Positions 10,518 through 21,916 of a DNA stretch of 64,000 bases are shown piece by piece. The notes under the pieces are model-generated. The model was not told the origin of the DNA. It was given only the letters and a program-made list of their open reading frames with translations, and ran no database searches. The stretch's first letter is position 1. Each line of letters begins with the position of its first letter. The stretch spans positions 39,412,620 to 39,476,619 of the forward strand of contig CM043700.1 of the NCBI GenBank assembly GCA_023935145.1. The letters run 5' to 3'. The DNA comes from Bretschneidera sinensis (taxonomy: Eukaryota > Streptophyta > Magnoliopsida > Brassicales > Akaniaceae). The position numbers were made by a program, and so were the translations under genes.

Positions 10518-11540
10518 ATGACACGTGGACGTTCTAGAGCTAGAGGTAGAGTTCTGAATCAGAGAGGATGTGGTAGACCTCCAATATTTAGAAGAGTTTA
10601 AACAGAGGGGGAGGTTGAGTCTGTGGTTCTTGCATGGAAACATATTAATAGTGCAGCTGACACTAGTAGAACTGGGAGAGAGTATGAGGTTAGGAGGGAT
10701 AAATTGAGAGAAGCTCTTGATCATGCTATAGAGAGAATTAATGCAGTTGAAGAAAGGGCTGATAATTTACAGAGGAGATTATAGGAGAGAGGTAGAATAG
10801 AACCTGATATGGGGATACAAGAGGTTCATGAGGGACAAGGTGTGTTTGCACATAAGATGCATGGTGATTGTTTTGTGAGATTTCTAAAGTTTAAACCCTA
10901 GTCTTTTAGAGGATATGTAAATCTTGTAGAAGCTAAGCATTGGATTAGACATGTCAAGAAATATTTTGAGGTCTTACCAGTGACAAATAGACAGAAGGTT
11001 GATTTTGCTTCATTTATGCTGGAAGGTGAGACTTCTCAATGGTGGGGGGATATTTTTCCCAAGCTAAGCACACATGTAGAACAACTTTTAACTTAGAGTA
11101 AATTTAAGGATGAGTTCTTTGCGAAGTATTTTCCAAATACCTTTCGGGCACAACAAGAGATAGATTTTATTCATCTAAGGCATGGTAATTTATCGATGGT
11201 TGAATATGATAGTAGATTCACAGCCCTATCAAGGTTTTTACCTAAATTAGTTTATACGGAGGAGAGGAAGTGTAAGAGATTTTTAAACGGATTACATTAT
11301 AATATTCAGAGTAAACTCTCCTATATGGGTAATGGAAATTATGCTATACTGGTGGATAGAACATTAAAAATTGAGAAGGATTTAATGGAGTTTAGAGGTA
11401 GGAGGGAATAGCTGAAGAGGTCTAGATTTGAGGGACCTAGAGGTGGTGGCAGTATGAGTGTGCATGGTGGGAGACCATCCTAGAGGGGCGTTCCTTGTCA
11501 TAAGGAACTATAGTACAGAGTCAGAGGCAGGATCTGTTGC
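10518..11540 (+). pseudogene. Element A gag
   Basis: Starts at ATG 10518 with an Arg/Gly-rich N-terminus (MTRGRSRARGRVLNQRG) as in the sister at 36484. The retrotransposon gag core is recognisable in pieces: an FLKFKP segment at about 10880-10900, SFMLEGETSQWW near 11010-11045, then an open 71-residue stretch at 11196-11411 with VEYDSRFTALSRFLP and EERKCKRFLNGL. Several stops (TAG/TAA) break it. It ends before any CCHC zinc knuckle, where the shared deletion joins it to integrase near 11600. Confidence 0.8.
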
Positions 11541-11969
11541 TTCTGTAGCTCAGAGTAATATCGGTGGGACCCCTGGATCCGGGAGACAGGCTATGGGAAG
11601 TGGTTGTTATAGTAGATAGACTTTCTAAGTCTTCGCATTTCCTTCCTATTAAAACTACCTGGAGTCTTGAAAAGTTGGTTGAATTGTATGTAGCGGAGAT
11701 TGTAAGATTACATAAAGTATCTTTGAGCATTGTATCAGATAGAGATTCTATATTCACTTCTAGGTTTTGGAGGGGTTTTTAAGAAGTTATGGGTACGCAA
11801 TTGTAGTTTAGTACAACTTTTCATCCATAAACTGATGGGCAAACAGAGAGAATCATCATAATACTAGAAGATATGTTGATGGAAAGTGTATTGAGTTTCT
11901 CAGAGAGCTGAGATGCTTATTTACCTTTGATCAAATTTGTATACAATAATCAGTATCAAACTAGTATTG

Positions 11970-12434
11970 TAATGCAGGAGGATCCGAGTCAGATGGCGCT
12001 GAGCTGTCAGATGGCAAGTGGGCTACCTAAGCCGATTTACATCATTTAGTGAGCCACAGGTTCGGATTGGGCCCCGAAGACCCTAGTCTGATTGGAAACA
12101 AGCTTTCGGGTAAAACTTAGTATAATTTACTAAGTCTTATCGTTTTTAAGCCAAAAAACGAAGTTTAGACCTTCAAATTGGCAGTTTTTAGTTTTTAGGA
12201 AATCTTTTATTTTATTTAATTTAAATTTGGCCTTAATTTAATTTTTCTATTTTAGCTTCGACCTTATAAATAAGGTTTTAGGGTTTCATAATATTATTAT
12301 TGTATTTTTGGAATAAATTAAAATAAAGCATCAGAGCAGTTTCTCTATATTGTTTTAGGGTTTTTCTTGTGTTACTCCTTATGAACTATCTGTTCGACTA
12401 GCTTGCAGAATAATCACTATTCTGCCCTGCGTTA
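11970..12434 (+). repeat. 5' LTR of the mini-element
   Basis: 465 bases, nearly identical to 12916-13380. It contains a TATAAATA box at about 12265, preceded by GCTTCGACC and followed by AAGGTTTTAGGGTTTC, which fits a promoter with transcription starting near 12295. The AATAAATTAAAATAAAGC stretch at 12312-12329 could serve polyadenylation. Confidence 0.9.
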
Positions 12435-12435
12435 G

Positions 12436-12449
12436 TTGGTATCAGAGCT
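12436..12449 (+). promoter_or_regulatory. Primer binding site of the mini-element (tRNA-Met type)
   Basis: TTGGTATCAGAGCT directly follows the 5' LTR. TGGTATCAGAGC is complementary to the 3' end of plant initiator tRNA-Met and is the usual primer site of chromovirus-type elements. Confidence 0.88.
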
Positions 12450-12484
12450 TCAGCATCTTCCTGGGTGAGATTTCATCAGTTTCC

Positions 12485-12976
12485 ATGGCTGGTGATCGTG
12501 GTCGTGGTCGTCGCGGGCAGGTTCCGAACGAGGAAGCTCCACGCCGTGATCGTAACGTTTAGGATGTGATGATTGAGGATTTACAGAGGCAGGTTGCAAA
12601 GTTAACCCAGCGTCTAACGACGCAGAGTTTCGGTGATCGTGAGATGAAAGATCACGATTTCGAATCCAGTTTCGAAAACCCGTATTACAATCCTGCTCGA
12701 TTCGGGGAACGCCGTGGTCGGGAGGATCATTATGGAGATCTCGGTTTCATAGTGGATTCGCCACTGTTAGCAGAGTTTTCTGACCTGATACCAGAGGATC
12801 TTCCTCATGGGTTGTCGCCTGAGGTCTTTAATGTGAAACACTTGAGTCCTTGTTCTGGGGATTCCGATGTGGCTATTGTGAACTCAAGGATGAGTTCTTT
12901 CCAACCCAGGGTGACTAATGTAGGAGGATCCGAGTCAGATGATGCTGAGCTGTCAGATGGCAAGTGGGCTACCTAA
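12485..12976 (+). pseudogene. Fused gag-RT-pol-tail mini-polyprotein
   Basis: From ATG 12485 a frame of 163 codons runs to a stop inside the 3' LTR, interrupted once by TAG at codon 27 (12563-12565). Residues 1 to about 90 are a gag N-terminus (MAGDRGRGRRGQ, DVMIEDLQRQVAKLTQRL coiled coil). About residues 93-115 (LLAEFSDLIPEDLPHGL) match the segment just before the reverse-transcriptase core of related Ty3 polyproteins. The rest (EVFNVKHLSPCSGD ... GGSESDDAELSDGKWAT) is the extreme C-terminus of pol. Two internal deletions thus kept the frame open. No catalytic residues remain. Confidence 0.8.
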
Positions 12977-13380
12977 GCTGGTTTTCATCGTTTAGTGGGC
13001 CACAGGTTCGGATTGGGCTCCGAAGACCCTAGTCTGATTGAAAACGAGCTTTCGGGTAAAACTTAGTATACTATACTAAATCTTATCATTTTTAAGCCAA
13101 AAAACGAAGTTTAGACCTTCAAATTGGCAGTTTTTAGTTTTTAGGAAACCTTTTATTTTATTTAATTTAAATTCGGCCTTAATTTAATTTTCCTATTTTA
13201 GCTTCGACCTTATAAATAAGGTCTTAGGGTTTCGTAATATTATTATTGTATTTTTGGAATAAATTAAAATAAAGCATCAGAGTAGTTTCTCTGTATTGTT
13301 TTAGGGTTTTTCTTGTGTTACTCCCTGTGAACTATCTGTTCGACTAGCCTGGAGAATAATCACTATTCTGCCCGACGTCA
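12916..13380 (+). repeat. 3' LTR of the mini-element
   Basis: 465 bases, same length as the 5' LTR with a modest number of substitutions (for example GGGCTCCGAAGACC versus GGGCCCCGAAGACC). The polyprotein stop codon lies within its first 65 bases, so the LTR also codes the protein tail. Confidence 0.9.
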
Positions 13381-14023
13381 TATTGGGATGACACCATTTG
13401 AAGCTTTATATGGTAAGAGGTGTAGAACTCCAGTATACTAGGAATAAGTTGGAGAAAGAAAGATTTTTGGTCCAAAAATGATAGATTTGAATACTGAGAG
13501 GAAAACTAGTTAGAGAGAACCTTAGAGCAACATAGAATAAAAAGAAGATATATGCTGATAGCAGAAGATGACCTCTCGAGTTTCAAGTTGGTGATTGGGT
13601 ATTTTTGAAGATATCTCCATGGAGGGGTGTGTTGAGGTTTAATAAAAATGGGAAAGTTGAGCTTGAGATTTGTGGGGCCATATGAGGTGATTGAGAGAGT
13701 TGGACTAGTAGCATATTGATTGGATTTGCCCCCAGAGTTAAAGCAATTACATAATTTGTTTCATGTGTCACTTTTGAGAAAGTTCTTACACGATGAATTC
13801 CATAGTATCTCGAATCAAGCAATAGAACTACAGGAATATTTGACCTTTATGCAAGTATTGGTCATAAATCTGGATAGAAATGAACAAGTCTTGGGTAAGA
13901 AAGTTATTCAATTGATTCAAGTTGATGAAGCAAAGATGTTGAAGAAATTACTTGGGAACATGAAGCAAGAATGAGGAAAGAATACCCCCGACTCTTTCAT
14001 GAATTAGGTGAGGTGGGTAGAAT

Positions 14024-14087
14024 TGTAATAACAGTATTCGTAAAGTAAGAGTAAAAAAGTACTTTAATAAATATGATATAGAATTAA

Positions 14088-14128
<41 letters not shown>

Positions 14129-15466
14129 AAAGAACTAAGATTTTATAAAACAATTCTTTGAAAAAAGGACGCGTGGACATCATGTAAGGAAAAAGAAAAA
14201 GGAAAAAGGGAAAAAAAAACGCAAGGTCCAATGTGGAGAAGGAAAAAGAAGAAAAAGAAAAAGAAAAAGAAAAAGAAAAGGCATGCAACACCTGAAAGTC
14301 CAGGTGTTACTCAAGGGGCACTACTCTTTAATTTAGGAAATGGTGGACATTGAGCACCATTTGGAGAAATGGTGCAACTGTGCCACCGTTAATAAATCGT
14401 ATAAAATTTTACTTTATTGAATTGTGTTATTAGTTTTACCAAATCCTGTTTGGTTTTCTTCAACTTCAAATACAAACTATTATATTTCTTTAAACACTTG
14501 GGGATCGAAAAAAGGCTGAAAGAGTAAAATTTTGAAGGGTTTTATGGGAGAATTTTATAGAGAGTTACGGGAAGCTCTAAGAAAAACATAAGGTAATAAT
14601 GTAAGTTTTATTTTTGAATTTTAGCGTGTATAAAATTTTTCGGAATTCAATGTGGAAATTTTCAAAGGGTATGAATTATGGAGGAATTGAAGAATAAATT
14701 AGAAATTTTAATATAAATATTATGTCAGGTGTTGACGATCAGGAACCGGGGAAAATTGCTAAAAGGAGTAGGAAAGGCAAAGAGGTGATCAACGAGTAGC
14801 TTTCAGTGCTACATGGTGAGTTAGATTTACTTTAAGTAATCAAGATAAATAAGAAATATATAGTGATAATATTTGAATAAATTATTAACTTGTGATTTGG
14901 TAGTAGATAAAAATTGGTTGATAGCTATGATTGGAATAATTGATGTGTAGATAATTCCTTTTATGAAAGATAATATTATTGGAATAATGAGTTGATTTAG
15001 TAATAAAGGTGATAAGTGAAATTCTTGATGAGCTATAGATGATGATTTGATGTGATATATGGATAGAAAAAATTAATTAATTAAATAATAATTTGAGAAG
15101 AATCGGAATAACAAATTTGAATGTCTGAATACATGCATGTTTTTATATTATTATACATATGCATAGTTTATATCATTGTTCATATGCATATACATGAAAT
15201 AAAAGAACCGGGAGTGCAGCCGGTCTAAATGAAAACCATGACAGTCGGTATATGCTGGAAATATATGAAAATCGTGACAGCCGGCTTTTGCTAGAAATAA
15301 AAGAACCGAGAGGGTAGCCGGTTTAAATAAAATAAAAGAACTGAGAAGGCAATCGGTCTAAATAAAATAAAATAACCGGAAAGTTAGCTAGTCTAAAATA
15401 AAACATGTTGATATGTGGGAAGATATTCCCAATAATAATAAGATTTAAATTCACACATTGCATTTG
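14024..15466 (+). repeat. 3' LTR of element A, end truncated
   Basis: Begins TGTAATAACAGTATTCG straight after the GGTGGGTAGAAT purine tract. It holds an (AT)n run at about 14092-14124, a purine-rich GGAAAAAGAAG tract at 14190-14280, the conserved hairpin at 14285-14309 and the minisatellite at 15198-15395. Family homology stops at CATTGCATTTG near 15466, so the last about 700 bases are missing and there is no terminus or target duplicate. Confidence 0.82.
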
Positions 15467-18400
15467 ACCAAAGAATCCATGCCATTTTCATTTTAGATTT
15501 ATTATTATTTTTTATTTATCACATTATCTATATAAGTATAATGTCAAATTGATCTGCAAATGCACATTGATCATTTTTTTTAAGTTGAATTAATTTAATA
15601 ATCAACATATGGGTTATATATCTACATCATAAATCAGGATGATGATATAAAATGTGTTGTTGCTAGAATGTTAGTAACACAAATAGTGTATTCGCCTTCA
15701 TTAAATAATTGATTCACTTTAAAAGTTTGATGGGGCCAACAATTTTGTGAAAGCAACATAAACAAATTATGAAATATTACAACAAATATAACTTTTTATT
15801 TTTTTTATTTTTTAAGTAATATTTACCCTTCAAATATTACTGTTACGAAAATGGAAATTGGTGTAGTGACACTATGCCACACCAACTTTTCTTAGTGCTA
15901 CTTTTTTTTTTCTTTTTGGCTCTGGTTGTTTCTAATGCATACATTGAAATGTCAACCATAATTGCTGATTTTAGTTGTACTAATTAGCAAAACATCAAGT
16001 GTAGCGTTTAAGAATTGAGGACAGTCAACGCTATTATCTTTAGTAAAATGTGGGTCATCCTAGGGAATGGGGTGCACAAAAAAAATTCAGAAAAAGAAAA
16101 AAAAAATATATATATATATATATATATTTTGCCTTTCATTGAAATGAGCTTGATATTTAATATTTATATCTTTTCACATCAGTGTTACATATATAGTGTG
16201 TCCAATTTCTTTCAGTTTATTTTTTGCCTAAAATATATTTTTTACTATATAATTAAGTAAATGAATTTATTAAATTACTCATAAAAATTTAAATTCCTAG
16301 AGTATTTTGATCCTATACAGTTGGTGGATAATGTTAATATATACTTTACGTGAGACATATATATAGCATACGGGTTCATACCCCTCCACCAACCGAGTCA
16401 TCGTCACGCGCCGACCGTGTGATTAAAAGGGGCAGCACTCTTATATCTGGCAATATTCAGTCGGATCTAACACCATAGGGAAACTGAATATAGGAATTCC
16501 GACTGACCTGCAAAATCTAGCGGCCAGCTAAGTCCACATGTGCTGCCCCCATGCATTGACATTGTTTTCCGGTCATAGACTAGCTCCTTCGAGTTCCAAA
16601 TTCGAATTTTTTTAAATTATTCAAAAAAATCTCTATTTTAATGATGTTTTAAGGAATAACATGGAGTAATATTTTTGTCCAAAATAATTAGAGCAAATTA
16701 GATTTTTCACACACACACACACATATATATGGATTGTTAACTTATCTCATTGGATATGTAAGTTAGCATTGTGTCCGAACTTTTCTAAACTAAAATATCT
16801 CTCATTATGCCCTAAAACATCAATAAAATAGAGACATTTTGGAAAATCTTCAAAAAAAAATCTGAAAAAATTACAAATTATATACCCAGAGGCAAAACAC
16901 ACTCTTTGCCACCGGAGTTCGTTGGAGAGTGTGATCTACTTTGTTTTCTCAATATAAACTTGACTTAAATTTTATTACTCAAATGGAAAGAATCTCAGTC
17001 CCTCTAACCCCAAACGGTACCTGAGAAGTAAACAAGAGAAAATCAATTAGGATGCAAATAAGGTCAGCGGAAAGTCAATTGTAGGGATGTGAGGCAGTGG
17101 TAAGGAAGCATATACACACAATAAAAAGGGGGAAAAAAGAGAGGCTTTCATGACGATGCTTGTTATTCATGTACGCATCATTACATCCCACTTTTTTTCT
17201 TTTTCTTATGAGACATACAGCCACTTGGTTTTGGACGACATAATAATAAACTTTTAGTATAAACTTTCATGAAATGAAATTTTTTAGCATAAACTTTCAC
17301 ACAGAATTGAAAATTTTAGAAAATCCTTGTTTCAATCTGTACTTTCATGCATTGTCCGACTCTTTGGTTTGAGCTCTATCAAAGTGAAAAGACAATAATG
17401 GAATGGACCCATCTCTCAAACGAATAAACACCACAATACATGGCCACTAGCACTAAAATTTGTGATCTTCATTGGCTTTACTAGTCATGGTCTAGGTCGT
17501 GATATGTTCCACAATGTGGATATTCATCTCTCTATCTCTCATGGGATATAGCATAATGTTGAAAAGTACATGAAAATTTGTTGATATTATAAATATATAC
17601 TTTCTGAAAGAATGAGTCAAGAATTGTGGAGGACCTTGAAATAGTGTGGAATCAAACCATAACTTTCATTAAAATTTTGTTAAAAATATTCACATGTAAC
17701 TTGAGCTTAATCTTTTGAGCTAGTGATTTAAACTCCTTTAATTTGTGAAGTTATTAGGCCAATAATTTGCCCAATAACTTATTAGACACACACTAACTTA
17801 TTAGATATTCACAATTTTATTTTTATTTGTGAGTTTTACAAACATCTCACTTTTCTCCTTTATTAAACATGTTCTAATTGATTAGATAATTCACGATTTT
17901 ATTTTTATTTGTGAGTTTTGTAAACCTAAGGAGGTTGGTTTGATTTCATTTTCATAGAGCTGCCTACTAAAATCAACCCATACACCTTATTTTGAACCAA
18001 TTAAGATTTTTCGATTAGTTTTTGTTTTCAAAATAATATTTTAGAAAATAAGAACACAAAACTTTTTTTTGTTCTTCACTAACACATTTGGATAATTGTT
18101 ATGTAAAAGTTTTCTTTTTTATCTTCCATCTGTTATTATATTGTGTTACATTTTAATGATAGACAAGTTATTAATCATGATTTCACATTATTCTAAAAAC
18201 AATTATAAATAAGAAAATCATCGATATGTTTCCAGAAACAAATCTTGCTTTCGAATTTTCTTTTTTTTTTTAAAAAAAAATTGTTTCTAAAGACCTTCAA
18301 ACATATCTTGGATGTCAGCTATGCAATTTCATTTTCAGTTAATTCAAAATGATTACGATACACAAATTTAATTTAGATTTACAATCAAATTTTAGTTTGA

Positions 18401-18691
18401 TTACCTACATAAAGGAAACAAAAATAATAAATTGTATTTGATAATATTAAAATAAAACAGAAAGGTTAATACTAACCTGTCACACTTAAAATAAATTTTA
18501 GTCTAATGAAATGCTCTGCTTCTTATTCTATAAATCTGACTAATAAACCGGAAGGAGTAGTTTTTTGAAAGAAAAAAAAAGTCTTTTTAATAATGCTTAA
18601 ATACCAGCCTAGCTAAAATGTTACTATAAAGAAAATTAGGAACAACACAACTTTAATTCATTGATAATAATTAAAAATATTGTTCGTTTGC
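15467..18691. other. AT-rich intergenic DNA without recognisable genes
   Basis: No convincing frame or element is visible in over 3 kb. It contains an (AT)n run at about 16107-16127, an (AC)n(AT)n run at about 16708-16728, a GC-richer foldback at 16429-16549, and a short near-repeat (ACAATTTTATTTTTATTTGTGAG) at about 17811 and 17891. Short frames such as 16015-16260 are low-complexity and rejected. Confidence 0.5.
16429..16549. repeat. Nested inverted repeats (foldback)
   Basis: GGGGCAGCAC at 16429-16438 pairs with GTGCTGCCCC at 16540-16549. Inside, CAGTCGGA at 16458-16465 pairs with TCCGACTG at 16498-16505, and ATATTCAG (16453-16460) can alternatively pair with CTGAATAT (about 16484-16491). 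The 121-base block is clearly richer in GC than its surroundings. Confidence 0.65.
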
Positions 18692-19195
18692 TATTTTTGT
18701 TAGAGTTTTCCTCGACTCTCTTGAAAATTCTCCCGTAAATCTCTTCAAAATTTTACTCTTTTAACTTTTCTTTAAGTCTCCACCTGTTTAAAGAAAGAAA
18801 GAAATTTGAATTGGAGAAGGAAGTAAACCAAATCGGATTTGGTAAGAATAATTAAAATAAAGTAAAAACTATATATATATAGATACACACACAAACCATT
18901 TACTGCACTGCACCATTGCCACCTTTTTGGTTTGTTGTCTAACATGTAATTTGCATGTTAGACAGCCAACACCTGGTCCAGGTGTTGGCGCCAAATGTTT
19001 TTTAATTTTTTTCTTCTTATTCTCCCACACCTTGACCCTTTTTTTTTTTGTAACTACACCACCACTTTTTTAGTTTTTTTTTTCAAAAGAATTATTTTAT
19101 TCAATAATAAATCTTTCATGTATATATTATTTTATTTTCATGTAATATCTATCAAATTATTTTTTTACCTTTACTTTAAGAACACGGGAATTACA
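18692..19195 (-). repeat. Diverged LTR remnant of the element A/B family, minus orientation
   Basis: Read on the minus strand it starts TGTAATTCCCGTGTTC at 19195 and follows the family LTR: AT-rich run, purine tract, the hairpin (18966-18988), then AGAGTAAAATTTTGAAG and GGGAGAATTTT near 18720. It ends about 18692. ATATA at 19196-19200 matches the target duplicate expected for an insertion also visible at 24533 and 62901. It is a distinct subfamily, with many differences from elements A and B. Confidence 0.75.
18966..18988. repeat. Conserved LTR hairpin (11-bp stem)
   Basis: CCAACACCTGG and CCAGGTGTTGG form a perfect 11-bp stem around one base. Homologous hairpins stand at 14285-14309, 31945-31970, 38896-38921 and 63960-63985, mostly with GCAACACCTGG/CCAGGTGTTGC arms. 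The outermost pair differs (C-G here, G-C elsewhere), yet pairing is kept. Confidence 0.8.
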
Positions 19196-19200
19196 ATATA

Positions 19201-20506
19201 ATTCTTTTTTTTTCTTGATAATTTGACATCTGTTCTCTTTTTTGAAATGCACAAAAATATTTGTTGTGATTTTGGCTCAAATCTCTACAAACAGGTCTAA
19301 TTGGTTTGGGAAAGAGTCATGTTCCAACGGATCCGGTTCTGTGAGAGTTACCACGAAATCGAGAAACTTTACTGGTAATCACGAGAGCTTAAATAGCAAT
19401 TAAATATTTAAATATTTTATTTTTTATTCACTTATTACTGTAGTTCCCTAAAATTACCAATAAAGTTCTTTGATTCGTTGCTTTTCCTATTAAGAATATA
19501 ACTAGGTTTCTATGTTGTTTCGGTTCTTCTCCTAGTAGTATTACGAAAATCCACTCTATATGAAGGAAGTTCGAGAAAAGATTTAAGTCACGCTCACAAT
19601 TCCATTATACATTATAAATCGAATGGGTTTACTACTAGAGCTAGGTTAACAGCTTTAAGTGTACTAAGGTTTTGGATTGTTAAGTAAAGAAAGCACTTAC
19701 AGCTAAAACTAGGTTGAAAGTTTTGTTTGTGTTAAAGCTTTTGGGTTGTGAAGTAATGAGAGTTTAACAAGTTTGCTCTTCCTAAAGTTGTCAATGAAAA
19801 TTAATAAACCAATGAGGTTTGTTGATAGATGTAGACAAAGAGGTTGTCGAACTATGCTAAAATGTTATGTTTTTGCTAAATGTTTGTTTTGTCTGTCTAA
19901 CTATTGTAATTGTTTTTTTTTATTATTATTTTAACATTTTTTTTATCATTTTTATCTTCATGATAGAAAATTTGTACGTTCTTATTATTAAAACCATTAA
20001 ATCTCACGTGTTAGCTGCATGCCCACCCGAAAGAAAGTATACGGAGTAACAAAGTCTATGCGTGGAAACCTCCAAACGTTAGTCCCCAAAACTCATCACG
20101 GAAGCGAAAACCAATGCCAATCCGTTCACAAAATCCATATAAACAAACATACATAATGTTATATTTTATTTTACATTTTCGTGCGTGAGCAAGACAACAA
20201 ATTATAGATATAACCGTACCTAAATTCAATTAGAATAATAATTAATTAATTAAAAATTATTCAAAAACTGGCTTTGGTATTTGTGTTGTCGGTCTCCAGA
20301 TGAGCCGTTGAACAAAATTCAAACAATGTACTATAAATATAGTATTAATTTAATTGAGCAGCACTGCTGCTATATATAGTGCAGCGTAAATCAAGAAAAA
20401 TTCGAGCAAATTAAGCACCACCAGCTAGCTCTTCTTCTACCTAATTTTAACTTATAATTTTTCTTTTAATTAGCTGAGCAGCTGCTTAAATTTTGATCTT
20501 TTATGT
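19201..20506 (+). other. Upstream region of alpha-galactosidase fragment 1 (duplicated at 24539-25543)
   Basis: No gene. The stretch matches 24539-25543 over most of its length, with indels. It carries AT-rich DNA, a conserved GAGCAGCACTGCTGCTATATATAG block just before the gene, and a purine-rich leader. The two copies mark a block duplication that includes the LTR remnant on the left and the gene fragment on the right. Confidence 0.6.
20371..20379 (+). promoter_or_regulatory. TATA box of alpha-galactosidase fragment 1
   Basis: TATATATAG lies about 130 bases upstream of the ancestral start codon, directly after the palindrome-like AGCAGCACTGCTGCT. The same arrangement recurs at 25408-25416 before fragment 2. 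Confidence 0.55.
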
Positions 20507-21739
20507 AGGGCTGATTCATCTTGGAGATGGTTGTGGCTGGATTTGGCGGTAATTAGTGTTACGTTGTTATGTATGTTGTTGGTCTCAAATGCAGGGGTTG
20601 CTGCTGCTGCTCGACAAATAATGGACTCAACAAGAGACCAGAGTCAGGGGAGTCTTTTTTCGAATGGACTCGGTCTAACTCCACCTATGGGTTCTGATCC
20701 ACTCATATATACAGGTGGACTCGAGTCGAGTTGAATTTGAATATTAAGCTATTTGATCTCGGATACGAATTCAAATCGAACTTAAAAATGGGACTCAAGC
20801 TTCAGTTTGATTAAAATTTACAAGACTCGAGTTCGATTCAGTTTGAGTTTGATACAGCGATACAACTTGAGCTCAATAATGAACGAGTTCATCCAAGCCC
20901 GAACTCTCCAACTTACGAGCTTTAAAAAACTTTTGTGAGTCTAATGAACTTGAATGAGCATGTAATATATATATTTTTTTTATAATTTTAATAAACATAA
21001 ATATATATTAACACTATAATATATATTAAAAAATATTTTTTAAAAGAAAAACTTATTTTAATCGAACTGGTTCAAGAGCCAAACAATTTGATTTTTGGGC
21101 TTGACTCGATAAGGTAACAAGTTTATTTAACTAGAGTTCGACGAGCTGAGTTTTAACTGAGCTTGAGTTCGAATAACTCGAAAAACGCTTGATCAGGTTC
21201 AATATTTTTTACAAACAATTTTTCATTTTTGATTTTCCAAAACTGTTTGACTTAACTTTTTGTTTATAAAAAAATAAATTATTTCATAAACTCTTTGAAA
21301 AAATAACTGATTTTGACTCTTTTTAACGGGCAACATTGAAGAGAACTTGGTTCAGGAAACAGGTAATATTATTTCTAATTAATTAGTGATTATTTTCATT
21401 ACAAGTACATCGGATTAACTAATTAGTGGCACTCAAAGTGTTCAATTCATAAAATAAATTGTTTATTAATATATATTTTTATTATTTCTTTTTAGAATAT
21501 TTATTTATTAACTTTTTGAGAATTTATGTAATTTTTCGTTCATGACAACTAGCAGATGCAATGGTGTCAACAGGACTTGCTGCACTAGGATATCAGTACA
21601 TAAATTTAGGTAAATCGTTAGCTTTGATTCAAAATACTTGAGATAATATTATTATTTTTTATGAATCAATTCCTACTCCTTTTAACGTTTTCAAAATCTT
21701 CCAGATGATTGTTGGGCAGAACTTAATAGGGACTCAAAG
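20507..21739 (+). pseudogene. Alpha-galactosidase (GH27) gene fragment 1, exons 1-4 damaged
   Basis: Exon 1 (20507-20691) encodes a secretory signal and the mature N-terminus NGLGLTPPMG that opens plant GH27 alpha-galactosidases; its start ATG is AGG. Exon 2 keeps only NIEENLVQET (about 21330-21362); the WNSWNHF part is gone. Exon 3 (21553-21609) reads ADAMVSTGLAALGYQYINL and exon 4 (21705-21739) DDCWAELNRDSK, both with gt/ag borders and correct phase. The enzyme cleaves terminal alpha-galactose from oligosaccharides and galactomannan. The catalytic KYDNC exon and everything after are absent. The donor after exon 1 is TT instead of GT. Intron 1 carries a CTCGAG-rich repeat. Confidence 0.85.
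20712..21230. repeat. CTCGAG-rich dispersed repeat in intron 1, copy 1
   Basis: The intron holds GGTGGACTCGAGTCGAGTT at its left and GAGTTCGAATAACTCGAAAA near its right, with several intervening GAGTTCGA phrases. The same block sits at the same place in the second gene copy (25750-26205), so it was in the intron before duplication. It may be an old transposon, but I cannot define its ends. Confidence 0.5.
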
Positions 21740-21916
21740 GTATATATCATTTTAATTAAATCTGGGTAAAAAAAAATTGTGATAGCAAGCTTAATCTAAC
21801 AGTTACATCTTTATCCTCACTGATGACATATTATGGATTCGATCCAAGAAACCATTGTTCAGGTTAAATAAAAAATTTAAAAAAAAGGAAGGGAAGGGAA
21901 ATTTGATACACATTAA

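Larger units (their letters stand above)
11970..13380 (+). mobile_element. Mini LTR-retroelement nested in element A
   Basis: Two direct repeats of exactly 465 bases (11970-12434 and 12916-13380) flank 481 bases of internal DNA. A 5-base target duplication TATTG stands at 11965-11969 and 13381-13385, and removing the insert restores the integrase reading seen in element B. A TTGGTATCAGAGC primer site follows the first LTR. The LTR ends are TAATG...CGTTA (5' copy) and TAATG...CGTCA (3' copy), not canonical TG...CA. It encodes only a short fused gag/pol remnant, so it must have moved using enzymes from elsewhere. Confidence 0.92.
11564..13997 (+). pseudogene. Element A integrase core and chromodomain, split by a nested element
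   Basis: The first part (11564-11969) reads [20 protein letters not shown] and [14 protein letters not shown], the integrase core with its second acidic residue, then the E-containing segment with damage. The first catalytic Asp region is deleted. After the nested insert the gene resumes at 13386 (TPFEALYGKR) and 13720-13974 ([21 protein letters not shown]). A frameshift near 13930 moves the chromodomain ending to another frame. Active integrase inserts element DNA; the chromodomain is thought to guide it to heterochromatin. This copy cannot work. Confidence 0.82.
9059..15466 (+). mobile_element. Element A: non-autonomous chromodomain Ty3 element (Tekay/Del-like)
   Basis: Plus-strand order: 5' LTR lacking about its first 770 bases (9059-10415), decayed primer site, gag, integrase core, chromodomain tail, 3' LTR (14024-15466, end truncated). 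Protease, reverse transcriptase, RNase H and the first part of integrase are missing, and element B has the same internal deletion. The chromodomain ending (TWEHEARMRKEYPRLF read at about 13935-13990) points to a chromovirus, probably Tekay/Del. A 1411-base mini-element is nested in the integrase at 11970-13380. Stops and frameshifts are frequent. Confidence 0.8.

Noticed and set aside
15840..15905. Inverted repeat TGGTGTAGTG / TATGCCACACCA
   Set aside because: Pairing is short and imperfect, as expected by chance in this length of sequence.
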